Positions 14,807-23,615 of a DNA stretch of 23,901 nucleotides are shown in pieces (position 1 is the stretch's first letter; each line of letters starts with the position of its first letter). The stretch is taken from the NCBI GenBank assembly GCA_001513395.1, contig LFTP01000175.1:1-23901 (forward strand), read 5' to 3'. This DNA comes from Clostridia bacterium DTU080 (GTDB lineage: Bacteria; Bacillota; Limnochordia; DTU080). Below the pieces are notes generated by a model that saw only the letters and a program-made list of their open reading frames with translations, was not told where the DNA came from and made no database searches. Both the position numbers and the translations under genes were made by a program.

Positions 14807-16288
14807 GTGGGTCAGAAGGCCTGTGCTGCTGCGCGTATGGCGATGAAGTTGGATCAAGGCATCTACCGGGATAAAGTGTACGCATGTTGGTTGGGGAAGA
14901 ACATCGGTGGAACACTGGGCACCCCGTACGAAGGGCGCAAGTACGTCAACGATTTGACCTTCTACGATCCTGTGCCCACCAAGCCACTGCCCAACGATGA
15001 TTTGGACCTGCAGTTGATATGGCTGAAGATGTTGGAAGACAAGGGATTGCCGCCCAGGCTGCCCTATTTCGCCGAGTATTGGCAACGGTACGCTCACGCC
15101 TATCCGTGGAATGAGTATGGGTTCTGCACGCGCAACCTGGTTCGCGGTCTGCGGCCTCCGGTCAGCGGTTGGTTTGAGAATTACTATGTGGATGAGATGG
15201 GTTCTCCGATTCGCAGCGAATTGTGGGCGTGTCTGGCTCCCGCCAATCCGCAAAGAGCCGCAGCGCTGGCCTGGTTGGATTCGGCCATGGATCATGCCGG
15301 GGGCGAAGGAATGTGGGGAGAGATGTTTTGGGCGGCGGTGGAGAGCGCGGCGTTTGTCATACAAGATCCGTTGACACTCATCCGTATCGGTTTGGCTATG
15401 ATTCCTCCGTCCTGCAGCATTGCCCGCGCCATTCGCGAGGCTGTCTGGCATTGGCAAAACGGCTCCCGATGGGCCGCTGCCCGAGATCGTATTGTTACCA
15501 TATACGGTCATGTACAGCCCTGCAACGCCATACAAAACCACGCCTTCACGGTATTGGGTTGGCTGTATGGAAAAGACTTCGGGGATAAGCTGTGCAAAGC
15601 GGTGAACTGCGGTTATGATACCGACTGTACCGGTGCCACGTTGGGCGCATTGCTCGGTATTCTGGACGGTACCGCGGGCATTCCGGAGGAGTGGAGCCGG
15701 CCCGTGGGCAAAGAGATTGTACTGCACAAGTTTACAGGTCACTTCGACGCACCGGCTGATATCGAGGAACTGACCGATCGCACCGTAGCGCTGGCCAGGC
15801 AATATGCCGATGAAAACGGCGTTATACTGGGAGAAGGAAACACCATTCCGGACAACATATTGTCATTGCTGTTCCGCAACGAGGAAGCGTTAGCCGCCGC
15901 TCAGCGTGATATCCGCGCCGCGGTGGCTGCTGATCGTGACCTGGATATCTCGTTGCACTATCATGGGGAGCCAGTGCTCTACCCAGGCGTTGCTCGGTTC
16001 TTGTCGGTGAGCGCCAGCCGACACGGCAAACCGGTTCCGGTTGAGGTCGAACTAAAAGGACCGGCCGACTGGCATATCAAGCCTGAAGGGGACGGGTTTC
16101 TTGTCTTGGCAGACAGCGTACCCGATCGCAATACCCTGCAGGTACGGCTAAAAACCGATGACACTGTCTACGCTGCAGAGTTCACCATCCTGGGCCCCGG
16201 GGAGGCGAAAGGCTATCCCAGCGGACTCAACGTACCCATCTGTCCCACTTGTCGCGGCACCCAAGGTATGTGCATCTGTAGCGAATGA
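14807..16288 (+). CDS. ADP-ribosylglycohydrolase-family protein with extra C-terminal domain
   Basis: A 493-residue protein whose N-terminal two thirds belong to the ADP-ribosylglycohydrolase (DraG/ARH) family of magnesium-dependent hydrolases. The start segment YACWLGKNIGGTLGTPYEG, Asp64-Asp65 in PNDDLDLQL and Asp271/Asp273 in GYDTDCTGATLG correspond to the acidic metal-binding motifs. From about residue 380 to 475 there is a beta-rich, immunoglobulin-like stretch (VEVELKGPADWHIKPEGDG, then a repeated strand pattern), and the tail has Cys479, Cys482, Cys489 and Cys491, a possible zinc site. The GTG at 14807 is chosen because GGAGGGAAGGG lies just upstream; ATG 14837 is an alternative. Homologues of this class often sit in carbohydrate gene clusters and may act on glycosides or nucleosides rather than modified proteins. 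Substrate unknown. Confidence 0.85.
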   Translation: MGQKACAAARMAMKLDQGIYRDKVYACWLGKNIGGTLGTPYEGRKYVNDLTFYDPVPTKPLPNDDLDLQLIWLKMLEDKGLPPRLPYFAEYWQRYAHAYPWNEYGFCTRNLVRGLRPPVSGWFENYYVDEMGSPIRSELWACLAPANPQRAAALAWLDSAMDHAGGEGMWGEMFWAAVESAAFVIQDPLTLIRIGLAMIPPSCSIARAIREAVWHWQNGSRWAAARDRIVTIYGHVQPCNAIQNHAFTVLGWLYGKDFGDKLCKAVNCGYDTDCTGATLGALLGILDGTAGIPEEWSRPVGKEIVLHKFTGHFDAPADIEELTDRTVALARQYADENGVILGEGNTIPDNILSLLFRNEEALAAAQRDIRAAVAADRDLDISLHYHGEPVLYPGVARFLSVSASRHGKPVPVEVELKGPADWHIKPEGDGFLVLADSVPDRNTLQVRLKTDDTVYAAEFTILGPGEAKGYPSGLNVPICPTCRGTQGMCICSE

Positions 16289-16634
16289 GCTGATCGATCT
16301 TTCCGTCTCTCCGTGGTTTTACAGCTACAAGTTCAGTCGCTCGTCGTCCAGGTAATATCCTAAGCGGTGCTGAGGTTGTATCAAACCCAGGGGCACTGGT
16401 TTGTCAGATCGACCGCTGCAGGCCGCGGATTTTGGCAGCTGGGCGCGGCAGCCCGAAGACGGTAAAGCGGGTGCATAGTCTCCGGACAAAGGTCCGGATG
16501 GTCCTTGAGAAGGGGAAGTATCACCTTCATGCGGCGGCTCGAGAGGGCGGCGATGACGATGCAGCATCGGTCCCGGAAAGAGAATCACGACGTAGACCTT
16601 GTCGACGTAGCCCTTAGACGGGGAGGTTTTTGTC
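16289..16634. other. Non-coding spacer before the serine hydrolase gene
   Basis: The 346 bases contain no convincing gene. Two hairpins are visible: CAAACC(C)AG (16382-16390) with CTGGTTTG (16396-16403), and TCCGGAC (16481-16487) with GTCCGGA (16492-16498) around AAAG. A strong GGGGAGG ribosome binding site stands at 16620-16626. No known riboswitch consensus was recognised, and no clear promoter was found by eye. Confidence 0.5.
16481..16498 (+). promoter_or_regulatory. Short stable hairpin in the serine hydrolase leader
   Basis: TCCGGAC and GTCCGGA form a perfect 7-base-pair stem with the tetraloop AAAG. No T-run follows, so it is not an intrinsic terminator. It could be an operator palindrome or an RNA structure; it lies 137 bases before the start codon. 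Confidence 0.35.
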
Positions 16635-17717
16635 ATGAACGACAGCCGTTTTTCCTGGCAGCAAGGGTCGCCGGCGGAGGACGGCTTTGACAGTAAGCGA
16701 CTGCAGGTATGGCAAGACGAACTGATCCGTCATAACACCAAGTGTCTGCTACTCATACGAAATGATCGCATCGTGTTGGAGTGGTATGCGCCAGGGTACG
16801 GCCCTGATATCGCGCATTATACAGCGTCGCTGGCCAAGTCGTTGGTCGGTGGCATGAGCTTGGCTTTAGCCATGGACGACGACCTGATCCATCCGCGGCA
16901 GAAGGCGGCCGACTTCATACCGTCCTGGCGCGCTGATCCGCAAAAATCGCAGATTACCGTCGAGCACTTAGCTACGCATACGTCCGGACTGGTGGATGCG
17001 CACCAGGATAATGTCCCGCACAACCACGAAGAAGGTTGGATGGGAGCCTTTTGGCGAGGTCGAGATCCGGATTCCGGCTGCAATTCCTATGCCATTGCCA
17101 TTAACGAAGCGCCGCTGGTTGCCGAGCCAGGCACTAAGTTCATCTACAGCAACCCCGGTATGGCGGCGCTTGCCTATGCCGTCACGGCCAGTTTGCAAGG
17201 TACGGCCTATCCGGACATACGCACCTTGCTGAAGCAACGGATGATGCGGCCGATCGGCGTAGACGACAGGACATGGTCGGTAGGATACGGACACACCTTT
17301 ATGTACAACGGATTGCCGTTGGTCGCGAACTGGGGAGGTGGATCGTACACGCCTCGGGCCGTCGCTGCCGTAGGCAGGCTGTTGTTGCGCCGAGGCGACT
17401 GGGATGGCCGGCGGCTTTTATCAGAGGAAACGGTAGATAGGATGCTTGCCCATCACGGCACTCCGCTGCCGCGCCGCAGGGAAGTCAATCGTTGGCCGGT
17501 GCCCGTGCTCGGCTGGTACACCAATGCCGACGGAGTATGGCCACAGGTGCCGGTTGACACTTTCTGCGGATTAGGCGCGGGGCATCAATTCATGGCCGTC
17601 ATGCCCAGTTTGAACCTTATCGTAGTGCGTAACGGCGGACAGCTGATTCCCGATGCCGGCACATGGCGTCCCATTGAGGAGCTGCTCCTCAATCCGCTCA
17701 TGGCGGCATTGACCTAG
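16635..17717 (+). CDS. Beta-lactamase-related serine hydrolase (class C fold)
   Basis: A 360-residue serine hydrolase of the beta-lactamase/penicillin-binding/esterase superfamily. The catalytic Ser65-x-x-Lys68 is in YTASLAKSLVG, the Tyr171-x-Asn173 motif is in FIYSNPGMA, and GLGAGHQFM near residue 315 replaces the KTG box. HTSGLVD before the YSN motif is also typical. No signal peptide or lipobox is present, so the enzyme is probably cytoplasmic and more likely an esterase or D-amino peptide hydrolase than a resistance enzyme. GGGGAGG lies eight bases before the ATG. It stands apart from its upstream neighbour by 346 bases and converges with the beta-galactosidase gene across a bidirectional terminator. 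The real substrate is unknown. Confidence 0.9.
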   Translation: MNDSRFSWQQGSPAEDGFDSKRLQVWQDELIRHNTKCLLLIRNDRIVLEWYAPGYGPDIAHYTASLAKSLVGGMSLALAMDDDLIHPRQKAADFIPSWRADPQKSQITVEHLATHTSGLVDAHQDNVPHNHEEGWMGAFWRGRDPDSGCNSYAIAINEAPLVAEPGTKFIYSNPGMAALAYAVTASLQGTAYPDIRTLLKQRMMRPIGVDDRTWSVGYGHTFMYNGLPLVANWGGGSYTPRAVAAVGRLLLRRGDWDGRRLLSEETVDRMLAHHGTPLPRRREVNRWPVPVLGWYTNADGVWPQVPVDTFCGLGAGHQFMAVMPSLNLIVVRNGGQLIPDAGTWRPIEELLLNPLMAALT

Positions 17718-17755
17718 CTGATCCGCCGGGTCATTGAGCATAAGAACATAAGAAA

Positions 17756-17789
17756 GAGGCTGCCCGAGCAACTCTTTTAGGGCAGCCTC
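17756..17789. terminator. Bidirectional terminator between converging genes
   Basis: GAGGCTGCCC (17756-17765) and GGGCAGCCTC (17780-17789) form a perfect 10-base-pair stem with a 14-base loop. AAGAAA precedes it and CGGTCTTTTCG follows, giving U-rich tails in both directions. It lies between the serine hydrolase (plus) and beta-galactosidase (minus) genes and can end both transcripts. Confidence 0.8.
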
Positions 17790-17801
17790 CGGTCTTTTCG
17801 C

Positions 17802-20800
17802 TTACAACTTCACCTTGCTCAACATCACCGGAGAGGCCTCGTCCTTGGAAAATGGTCGCAACCGCACGGCGAAGTTGAAGTTCTCCGGCTTTAACTGGTA
17901 TTGGGGCAGCGGCCCCGGTCCGCAGCTGTTGCTGCCCAAACCGTGATGGCGATAATCCAGATGGAAGTAGATGCAGTCTCTCGGAACCAGTAGGTGATGA
18001 TGAGTGGCTCGGTCAAGATCATCCTGGCTGTAGCGGTGAGCGCTGAAGTTGATCAGCGGTCTTCCGCACGCCAAAAGGCCCATGCCCCGGACATTGGTCG
18101 CCGCTACCCAACGCACGTCGGTGCGATTCCCGTTGTCCTGAGGGGAGATGTAGGGCGTGAAGAGCTCATCCACCGTAGCTTTGTAGACCCCGACGGGATT
18201 GGCGAGCTTACTGTCGCAGTAGCATTCGCCGGGTCCGCGTCCATACCAGCTGAAGTGCTCGAGCTCTTTGGGCAAGGTCATCTCCAAACCGATGCGCGGT
18301 AGCATCGGGAATTCACCGACCGGAGTGCCGGACACCTCCAGGATCAGATCGCCCGTTGCATAGAGCGTGTACTCGTAGCGGCAGATGATGGCCCTCTCCG
18401 AGGTGGGCGGGGCGATTCTGACCTGCACTTCCCACTTCACGGCCTTGGGTTCCACGGCGGTGATGCGGCACTGATCCACGCGATGAGTGAGTTGATCCAG
18501 ACCGGCTTTTCGCCACTCACGCTGGATGTTGCGATCGTTGTCGATCGGGGCTCGCCAGAAAAGCAGCTTCGGTCCGGTCTTAAACAACCCGAATCCGTGA
18601 TAGCTCCAACTGTCGATCACGCCGTAGAGCTTGTCAAAGACCAGGCTGAAGTGCCCGCCGTCGACAGTGATGGAATGCTCATTCTCCTCGCAGCGCAAAG
18701 CGGGTGCGCTGTCCAGATTGAGGGCATAGTCGGAAGGTGCGGCAAAGGGTAGGAGAAACTGAGCAAAGGCCACTTCATGTCCCCGAGGAGCCCATATCGT
18801 GTCGCTGGCCAGGGTGAAGCTCAGATTCAACCAATACTCGGCTCCCGGCTTGAGTATGGCCGGCCGTTTGTAGGATATGGTCACCTTTTGTGATTCACCG
18901 GCAGGAATATGCGGCAGGTCAAAATCCCCTGAAGCGATGACCGTTCCGTCGGCTTCCACGCTCCAAGAAGCGCGCAGATGATCCAGGGAGAGGAAATCGT
19001 AGCGATTGGTGATCTGAACCTCGCCCTTATCGAGATCCACGGCCTCTACCTTGACGGGCTCCAGGACCTTTTTGTACTCAATCATTCCCGGCGAGGGGAT
19101 GCGATCGGGGGAGACGAGGCCGTCCACCACGAAATTGCCATCGTTGGGCACATCGCCGAAATCCCCGCCATAGGCAAACCATTCCTGTCCGTCTTCCGTG
19201 ACTTGGCGCAGGGCATGGTCGGCAAACTCCCAGACGAAACCGCCTTGAAGCCGCGGGTATTTATAGAAGGTCTCCCAGTATTCTTTCAGACCGCCCGGAC
19301 CGTTGCCCATGGCATGCGCGTACTCACACAAAAAGACCGGCTTACTGTAGTCTTCCACTTCACCCAACTCGATGCATCTTTCAACCGAGCTGTACATGGC
19401 GCTGAAGAAGTCCACAACCTCCGTCTCCAGATCCCGATCGTAGTGCAAAGGTCGGGTGGGATCCGCCTCGCGGGCCCAAGCGGCCATCGCTTTGATGTTC
19501 GGACCGTAACCGGATTCATTGCCCAATGACCAGATGATGACGGAAGGATGGTTCTTGTCGCGCTCGACCATGCGCCTTATGCGATCCACGTAGGCGTCTT
19601 CCCACTCCGGATCGTCTGTGAGACGATTGCTGCCGGTGGAGCCAAAGCCGTGGCATTCCAAGTCAGCTTCATCTATGACATAAATCCCGTATAGATCGCA
19701 CAGATCATACCAGCGCGGATCATTGGGATAGTGGGATGTGCGCACGGCGTTGATATTGTGACGCTTCATGAGCAGAATGTCGCGGACCATGGCGTCCATC
19801 GACACCGCTCGGCCCAAATCGGGGTGGTTGTCGTGTCTGTTCACGCCTTTGAGCATGACACGCACGCCGTTGACGAGCAGGTTGCCGTCTTTGATCTCCA
19901 CCGAGCGGAAACCGACCTTACAAGTTTTCACTTCCAGCACATTACCGCTGTTGTCTTTGAGCGTGATCAAAAGCGTGTATAAGTACGGATCCTCAGCTGA
20001 CCATTTCCGTGGGCTTTTCACCGGGCTTTCCAGATCCACGGTCACGGTATCCTGAGCCGCCACGTTGAAGCGGGCTTCAAGCGGAGCGGCAAACACTGAC
20101 TGCAGCTCATCGTCTAACAAGACCAGCTCCACCCGGTGATCCTTCCGGTCTCGATCGGTATAGTTGTTGATCACCGTCCGCACTTGCAACGTGGCGTCGC
20201 GGTAGTGTCCATCGAGTAGCGTCCGGACGGTAAAATCAAAAAGATGCACGTTGGGAGCGGCGATCAAATAGACGTCACGGAAGATTCCGCTCAACCACCA
20301 GTGGTCCTGGTCTTCCAGGTAACTGCCGTCCGACCACTGGTAGACCCGGACCGCCAAGGTGTTCTTGCCGGGACGAATATACGAGGTGACGTCAAACTCA
20401 GCCGGCAGCCGGCTGCCCTTGCTGAATCCGACTTCCTGACCGTTGATCCAGACGTGGAAGGCGGAATCAACGCCGGCAAAGTGGAGGAATACCCGTCGGC
20501 CTTCCCAATCTTCGGGGATGACAAACTCCCGCCGATAGATCCCAGTGGGGTTTTCCGTGGGTACCCGAGGCGGATCGACAGGGAACGGATAGACGCTGTT
20601 GGTGTAGTGAGGATAGCCGTATCCCTGGAGCTGCCAATGCCCCGGCACTTCAATGTCTTCCCAGGCGTCGGCGTCGAAGTTCTTTTCGAAGAACCCCGGC
20701 GGCGAGAGCGCGGGAGTGGGAGCGTAGCAGAACTTCCACTTTCCGTTCAACAGTTGAAACCACGGAGAAGCATCTCGCTCTCCCGTTAGGGCGCCGGCCG

Positions 20801-20879
20801 CATCCGGGTAGGGCAGTGCGGTAGCCCGGGGTGCGACGCGGTTTTTGGCCAGCAGACGATGGTTTTCCCAGTCGTTCAC
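17802..20879 (-). CDS. lacZ: Beta-galactosidase, glycoside hydrolase family 2 (LacZ-type)
   Basis: A 1025-residue GH2 beta-galactosidase, nearly the length of E. coli LacZ (1023). The sugar-binding domain (EVPGHWQLQGYGYPHYTN), immunoglobulin-like domains, TIM barrel and large C-terminal domain all appear in order. The acid/base is Glu455 in SLGNESGYGP and the nucleophile is Glu519 in LCEYAHAMGN. No signal peptide, so lactose or galactosides are cleaved inside the cell. GTG 20879 is chosen because GGGAGG (20889-20894) is nine bases upstream; an in-frame TTG at 20888 touches that site and is unlikely. It follows feoB by 36 bases on the same strand with no terminator, so it may be read from the iron-regulated promoter. 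No lac-type regulator or permease is present in the window. Confidence 0.96.
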   Translation of the reverse strand: MNDWENHRLLAKNRVAPRATALPYPDAAGALTGERDASPWFQLLNGKWKFCYAPTPALSPPGFFEKNFDADAWEDIEVPGHWQLQGYGYPHYTNSVYPFPVDPPRVPTENPTGIYRREFVIPEDWEGRRVFLHFAGVDSAFHVWINGQEVGFSKGSRLPAEFDVTSYIRPGKNTLAVRVYQWSDGSYLEDQDHWWLSGIFRDVYLIAAPNVHLFDFTVRTLLDGHYRDATLQVRTVINNYTDRDRKDHRVELVLLDDELQSVFAAPLEARFNVAAQDTVTVDLESPVKSPRKWSAEDPYLYTLLITLKDNSGNVLEVKTCKVGFRSVEIKDGNLLVNGVRVMLKGVNRHDNHPDLGRAVSMDAMVRDILLMKRHNINAVRTSHYPNDPRWYDLCDLYGIYVIDEADLECHGFGSTGSNRLTDDPEWEDAYVDRIRRMVERDKNHPSVIIWSLGNESGYGPNIKAMAAWAREADPTRPLHYDRDLETEVVDFFSAMYSSVERCIELGEVEDYSKPVFLCEYAHAMGNGPGGLKEYWETFYKYPRLQGGFVWEFADHALRQVTEDGQEWFAYGGDFGDVPNDGNFVVDGLVSPDRIPSPGMIEYKKVLEPVKVEAVDLDKGEVQITNRYDFLSLDHLRASWSVEADGTVIASGDFDLPHIPAGESQKVTISYKRPAILKPGAEYWLNLSFTLASDTIWAPRGHEVAFAQFLLPFAAPSDYALNLDSAPALRCEENEHSITVDGGHFSLVFDKLYGVIDSWSYHGFGLFKTGPKLLFWRAPIDNDRNIQREWRKAGLDQLTHRVDQCRITAVEPKAVKWEVQVRIAPPTSERAIICRYEYTLYATGDLILEVSGTPVGEFPMLPRIGLEMTLPKELEHFSWYGRGPGECYCDSKLANPVGVYKATVDELFTPYISPQDNGNRTDVRWVAATNVRGMGLLACGRPLINFSAHRYSQDDLDRATHHHLLVPRDCIYFHLDYRHHGLGSNSCGPGPLPQYQLKPENFNFAVRLRPFSKDEASPVMLSKVKL

Positions 20880-20915
20880 AGCGGTCAACCTCCCGGCGTG
20901 ATGGTCTGAGGTATA

Positions 20916-22754
20916 TTACGCGAAGCCGAGCAAAGAACCGATCTGGTAGACCCCCACGGCCATGATCCAACCCAGGAGCAAAAGATAGCCGACCGCGATG
21001 GCTGTCCAAGTCCTGGAGCCGGTCTCTTGGCGGATGGCTCCGATGGTGGCTATGCACGGAATGTAGATCAGAGTCATCACCAAGAAGGCGTAGGCCGTCA
21101 GGGGCGTCCAGTGGGTCTGGATCGCGCTTGCAAGAGTACCTTCGCCGGCGCCATAGAGAACTCCTAGGGTACCGACCACCATCTCTTTCGCCACGACGCC
21201 GAAAAGAAGGGCGGTGGCCGCCTGCCAGGTGCCAAAGCCTGCGGGCTTGAGTATCGGAGCGATGACGCGCCCGATCCGGGCCAGCAAAGAATCAGGGCTG
21301 CCGGGCTCAACGCCGTAGGGCAGGCTGGACATGGCCCAGACTACGATTACGCCCAACAGGATGATCGTACCGGCCTTTTGCAGAAACTCTCTGCCCCTTT
21401 CCCAGGTTTGCAAAAAGACGACGGACACCTTAGGCATCCTATAAGGCGGCAACTCCATAACAAAGGCCGATGTGCCATCGGGCTTGAGAATGAGGCTAAG
21501 GATCTTGGCTACGATCAGGGCCAAGACAACTCCCAAGGCATAGAGCGAAAAGACCACCAGGCCCCGCCTTTGACTGAAGAAGGTAGTGGCAAACAAGACA
21601 TACACCGGGAGGCGGGCGGAGCAGGAGATGAGCGGATTGACCAGGATCGATATCAGCCGATCGCGCTGGTCTTCAAGACCGCGGGCAGCCAGAATACCTG
21701 TCACGTTGCAACCAAAGCCCAGGATCATGGGGATGAACGCTTGGCCGTGCAATCCGGCTTTTTTCATAAACCCGTCTGAGATCAGAGCCGCCCGGGCCAT
21801 ATAACCGATGTCTTCGAGAAGAGAGATAGCAAAAAACAGCAAAAAGATGGGAGGCACGAACTCAAGCACCGCGCCGAGACCTCCGAGGACGGCGTCAATC
21901 AAAAAAGCGGAGAGGATACCCTCGGGCAATATACTGCCGACCCATTCGGCGAGTGAGTCCAGGGCTAGGATCATGAGCTCTGCCAGAGGTTCACTCAGAG
22001 TAAACGTGAACTGAAAAACGAGGAAGATGACACCGAAGAAGATAGGAAAACCGAGCCAGGGATGGAGCAGTATGCTGTCAATGCGCTGTGAGCGCGTCAA
22101 TTTGGTACTGTCGGGCGTCCGTTTGACCACCGCTTTGGTGATATCCGCCGCTTTGTCATAGCGACGGGCAGTAGCCGCATCATCGGCTTTGATCAGCCCG
22201 TTGGAAGTCGCTTTACGCCCGGTCGGCCGCTTTTGGCGGGCTACTTCAGTGGCTGCATCCAGCAGTTCTTGGACCCCCTGCCCGGTGATGGCCACCGTAG
22301 GCACTACGGGAACGCCCAACATTTTGGACAAGGCTTCCAAATCGATGTCAAAGCCCAGGGCCTGTGCTTCATCGAACATGTTGAGTGCCACGACCAGGGG
22401 CACCTGCAGTTCGAGCAGCTGAAGGGTCAGATAGAGGTTGCGCTCCAGGTTTGTCGCATCGACAACGTTGATCACCGCGTCAGGGTCCTGGGTGGTGAGA
22501 TAATCACGGGCAATGGTTTCATCAATGGCTTGAGAGCTGAGGCTGTAGGCTCCCGGGAGATCGACAATATGCAAGAAACTGCCCTTGTGATTCACGCGTC
22601 CTTCCTTCTTTTCGACGGTGACACCGGGCCAGTTTCCTACATGCTGCCGGGAACCCGTAATGGCATTAAACAAAGCGGTCTTTCCCGCGTTGGGATTACC
22701 GGCAATGGCAACAACAAACCGATCGGTCTGCGTGACAAGCTTGGGGATGGCCAT
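20916..22754 (-). CDS. feoB: Ferrous iron transport protein B (FeoB)
   Basis: A 612-residue membrane Fe(II) transporter with an N-terminal GTPase domain. G1 is GNPNAGKT (19-26), G2 includes Thr46 in GVTVEKKEG, G3 is DLPG (65-68) and G4 is NMFD (125-128). The membrane part has the Gate/core segment GFGCNVTG with its conserved cysteine, the second core PLISCSARLPVY, and IYIPCIATIGAIRQETG near the C-terminus. It lacks a long C-terminal cytoplasmic extension, as in many Gram-positive forms. ATG 22754 is used; an in-frame TTG at 22766 lies only one base after the GAGGAGG site (22768-22774), while the ATG is 13 bases from it, so the exact start is uncertain. It follows feoA by about 36 bases. Confidence 0.96.
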   Translation of the reverse strand: MAIPKLVTQTDRFVVAIAGNPNAGKTALFNAITGSRQHVGNWPGVTVEKKEGRVNHKGSFLHIVDLPGAYSLSSQAIDETIARDYLTTQDPDAVINVVDATNLERNLYLTLQLLELQVPLVVALNMFDEAQALGFDIDLEALSKMLGVPVVPTVAITGQGVQELLDAATEVARQKRPTGRKATSNGLIKADDAATARRYDKAADITKAVVKRTPDSTKLTRSQRIDSILLHPWLGFPIFFGVIFLVFQFTFTLSEPLAELMILALDSLAEWVGSILPEGILSAFLIDAVLGGLGAVLEFVPPIFLLFFAISLLEDIGYMARAALISDGFMKKAGLHGQAFIPMILGFGCNVTGILAARGLEDQRDRLISILVNPLISCSARLPVYVLFATTFFSQRRGLVVFSLYALGVVLALIVAKILSLILKPDGTSAFVMELPPYRMPKVSVVFLQTWERGREFLQKAGTIILLGVIVVWAMSSLPYGVEPGSPDSLLARIGRVIAPILKPAGFGTWQAATALLFGVVAKEMVVGTLGVLYGAGEGTLASAIQTHWTPLTAYAFLVMTLIYIPCIATIGAIRQETGSRTWTAIAVGYLLLLGWIMAVGVYQIGSLLGFA

Positions 22755-22790
22755 GTTGTCGCTCAAACCTCCTCTTTCTCGCTCGCGACA

Positions 22791-23150
22791 TCAACAGCGG
22801 CCTTGCCGCCGGCGGCGGAAACGTCTTCCCATGCCGCCCATGCCGCGACGACCGTGCCCTAAACCGGGGCCTCGCTGCGGCTCTATGGGCACAACGCTCT
22901 CCGGACTCATCAACACTTCGGCAGCCTCTCTGCGCCGCAAGGCGAGGCGATATCCCCTTGTGTTGACAATGATGGGATCGCCGAGGGGAGCTGATCCCTC
23001 GAAATAGACCTTTGTACCCGGAGTCAGACCCATATCCATGAGTTTGCGTTTGAGCGGACCTCGGCACCCGATGGTTAGAATGGTTCCTTGCTCTCCGGGA
23101 TGCAGTGCAGCCAAGGGAACGGGATCTGTTGGTGGTTGTTTTTCCGTCAT
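22791..23150 (-). CDS. feoA: Ferrous iron transport protein A (FeoA) with basic Gly/Arg tail
   Basis: A 119-residue FeoA with an SH3-like domain that is thought to regulate FeoB. The family pattern is clear: LHPGEQGTILTI, then LKRKLMDMGLTPGTKVYF, then GDPIIVNTRGYRLALRRREA. After about residue 92 there is an added tail of some 26 residues rich in Gly and Arg (GRRGMGGMGRRFRRRRQGRC), longer and more basic than the usual FeoA end. The start ATG overlaps the stop of the upstream regulator gene (ATGA, 23147-23150), so the two are translationally coupled. feoB follows on the same strand. Confidence 0.93.
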   Translation of the reverse strand: MTEKQPPTDPVPLAALHPGEQGTILTIGCRGPLKRKLMDMGLTPGTKVYFEGSAPLGDPIIVNTRGYRLALRRREAAEVLMSPESVVPIEPQRGPGLGHGRRGMGGMGRRFRRRRQGRC

Positions 23151-23548
23151 CGCTTCGTCCTCTTTTTCGTTTTTTCCATGAAGTTGATCAAACAGGCCAT
23201 GGTCTTGGCGCTGACCACGTGCTCGATTTGGCAGGCGTCTTTCTCCGCCGTTTCCTCGTCAACTCCGAGAACGTCGGTGAGAAAGGATTTTATGGCCATA
23301 TGCCTTTTGCGAATGACCTCTGCCGCTGCGATGCCGTCATCCGTGAGATAGACCGGACCGTATTTTTCCCTTCTGGCCAGACGCCGTTCAACAAGAAGAC
23401 TTATCGCCTGGTTGACGCTGGCTTTCGACACGTCAAGCCTGTCGGCGATATCCGTAGTGCGGGCCCCTCCGTCTTCACAGCTCAACTCAAGGACCGCTTC
23501 AAGATAGTCTTCAAGTGACGGTGATATTCCGGCTCGTCGATGTGTCAT
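23147..23548 (-). CDS. DtxR/MntR-family iron-dependent repressor
   Basis: A 133-residue metal-dependent transcriptional repressor with an N-terminal winged helix-turn-helix (TTDIADRLDVSKASVNQAISLL) and a dimerisation/metal domain. It lacks the C-terminal SH3-like domain of DtxR, so it is the short MntR-like type. Ligands by alignment to MntR are Asp14 and Glu17 (EDYLEA), His83, Cys106, Glu109 and His110 (DACQIEH). The first pair is MntR-like, whereas Cys106 is DtxR-like, favouring iron sensing. It leads the feoAB operon and its stop overlaps the feoA start by four bases. A DtxR-type operator lies just upstream (23587-23605), so it should repress itself and feoAB when Fe(II) is plentiful. Confidence 0.9.
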   Translation of the reverse strand: MTHRRAGISPSLEDYLEAVLELSCEDGGARTTDIADRLDVSKASVNQAISLLVERRLARREKYGPVYLTDDGIAAAEVIRKRHMAIKSFLTDVLGVDEETAEKDACQIEHVVSAKTMACLINFMEKTKKRTKR

Positions 23549-23586
23549 GATCAGTCTCTTCCTGCTCGAGTGGACTTCAGAGCGAG

Positions 23587-23605
23587 TTAGGTATGACTAA
23601 CTTAG
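23587..23605. promoter_or_regulatory. DtxR/IdeR-type operator
   Basis: TTAGGTATGACTAACTTAG matches 14 of 19 positions of the DtxR/IdeR consensus TTAGGTTAGCCTAACCTAA. Its core AGTTAG (23585-23590) and CTAACT (23597-23602) are inverted repeats, with outer arms AGAGC (23579-23583) and GCTCT (23605-23609). It sits directly downstream of the predicted -10, where repressor binding would block transcription. Confidence 0.75.
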
Positions 23606-23615
23606 CTCTGCCTCT

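Noticed and set aside
16289..16634. Riboswitch in the leader of the serine hydrolase
   Set aside because: Hairpins are present, but I could not match conserved cores of cobalamin, SAM, TPP, glycine or T-box elements. A covariance-model search would be decisive.
16635..17717. Antibiotic-resistance beta-lactamase
   Set aside because: The SxxK and YxN motifs are shared by many esterases and peptidases. There is no signal peptide and no KTG box, so a resistance role is not supported.
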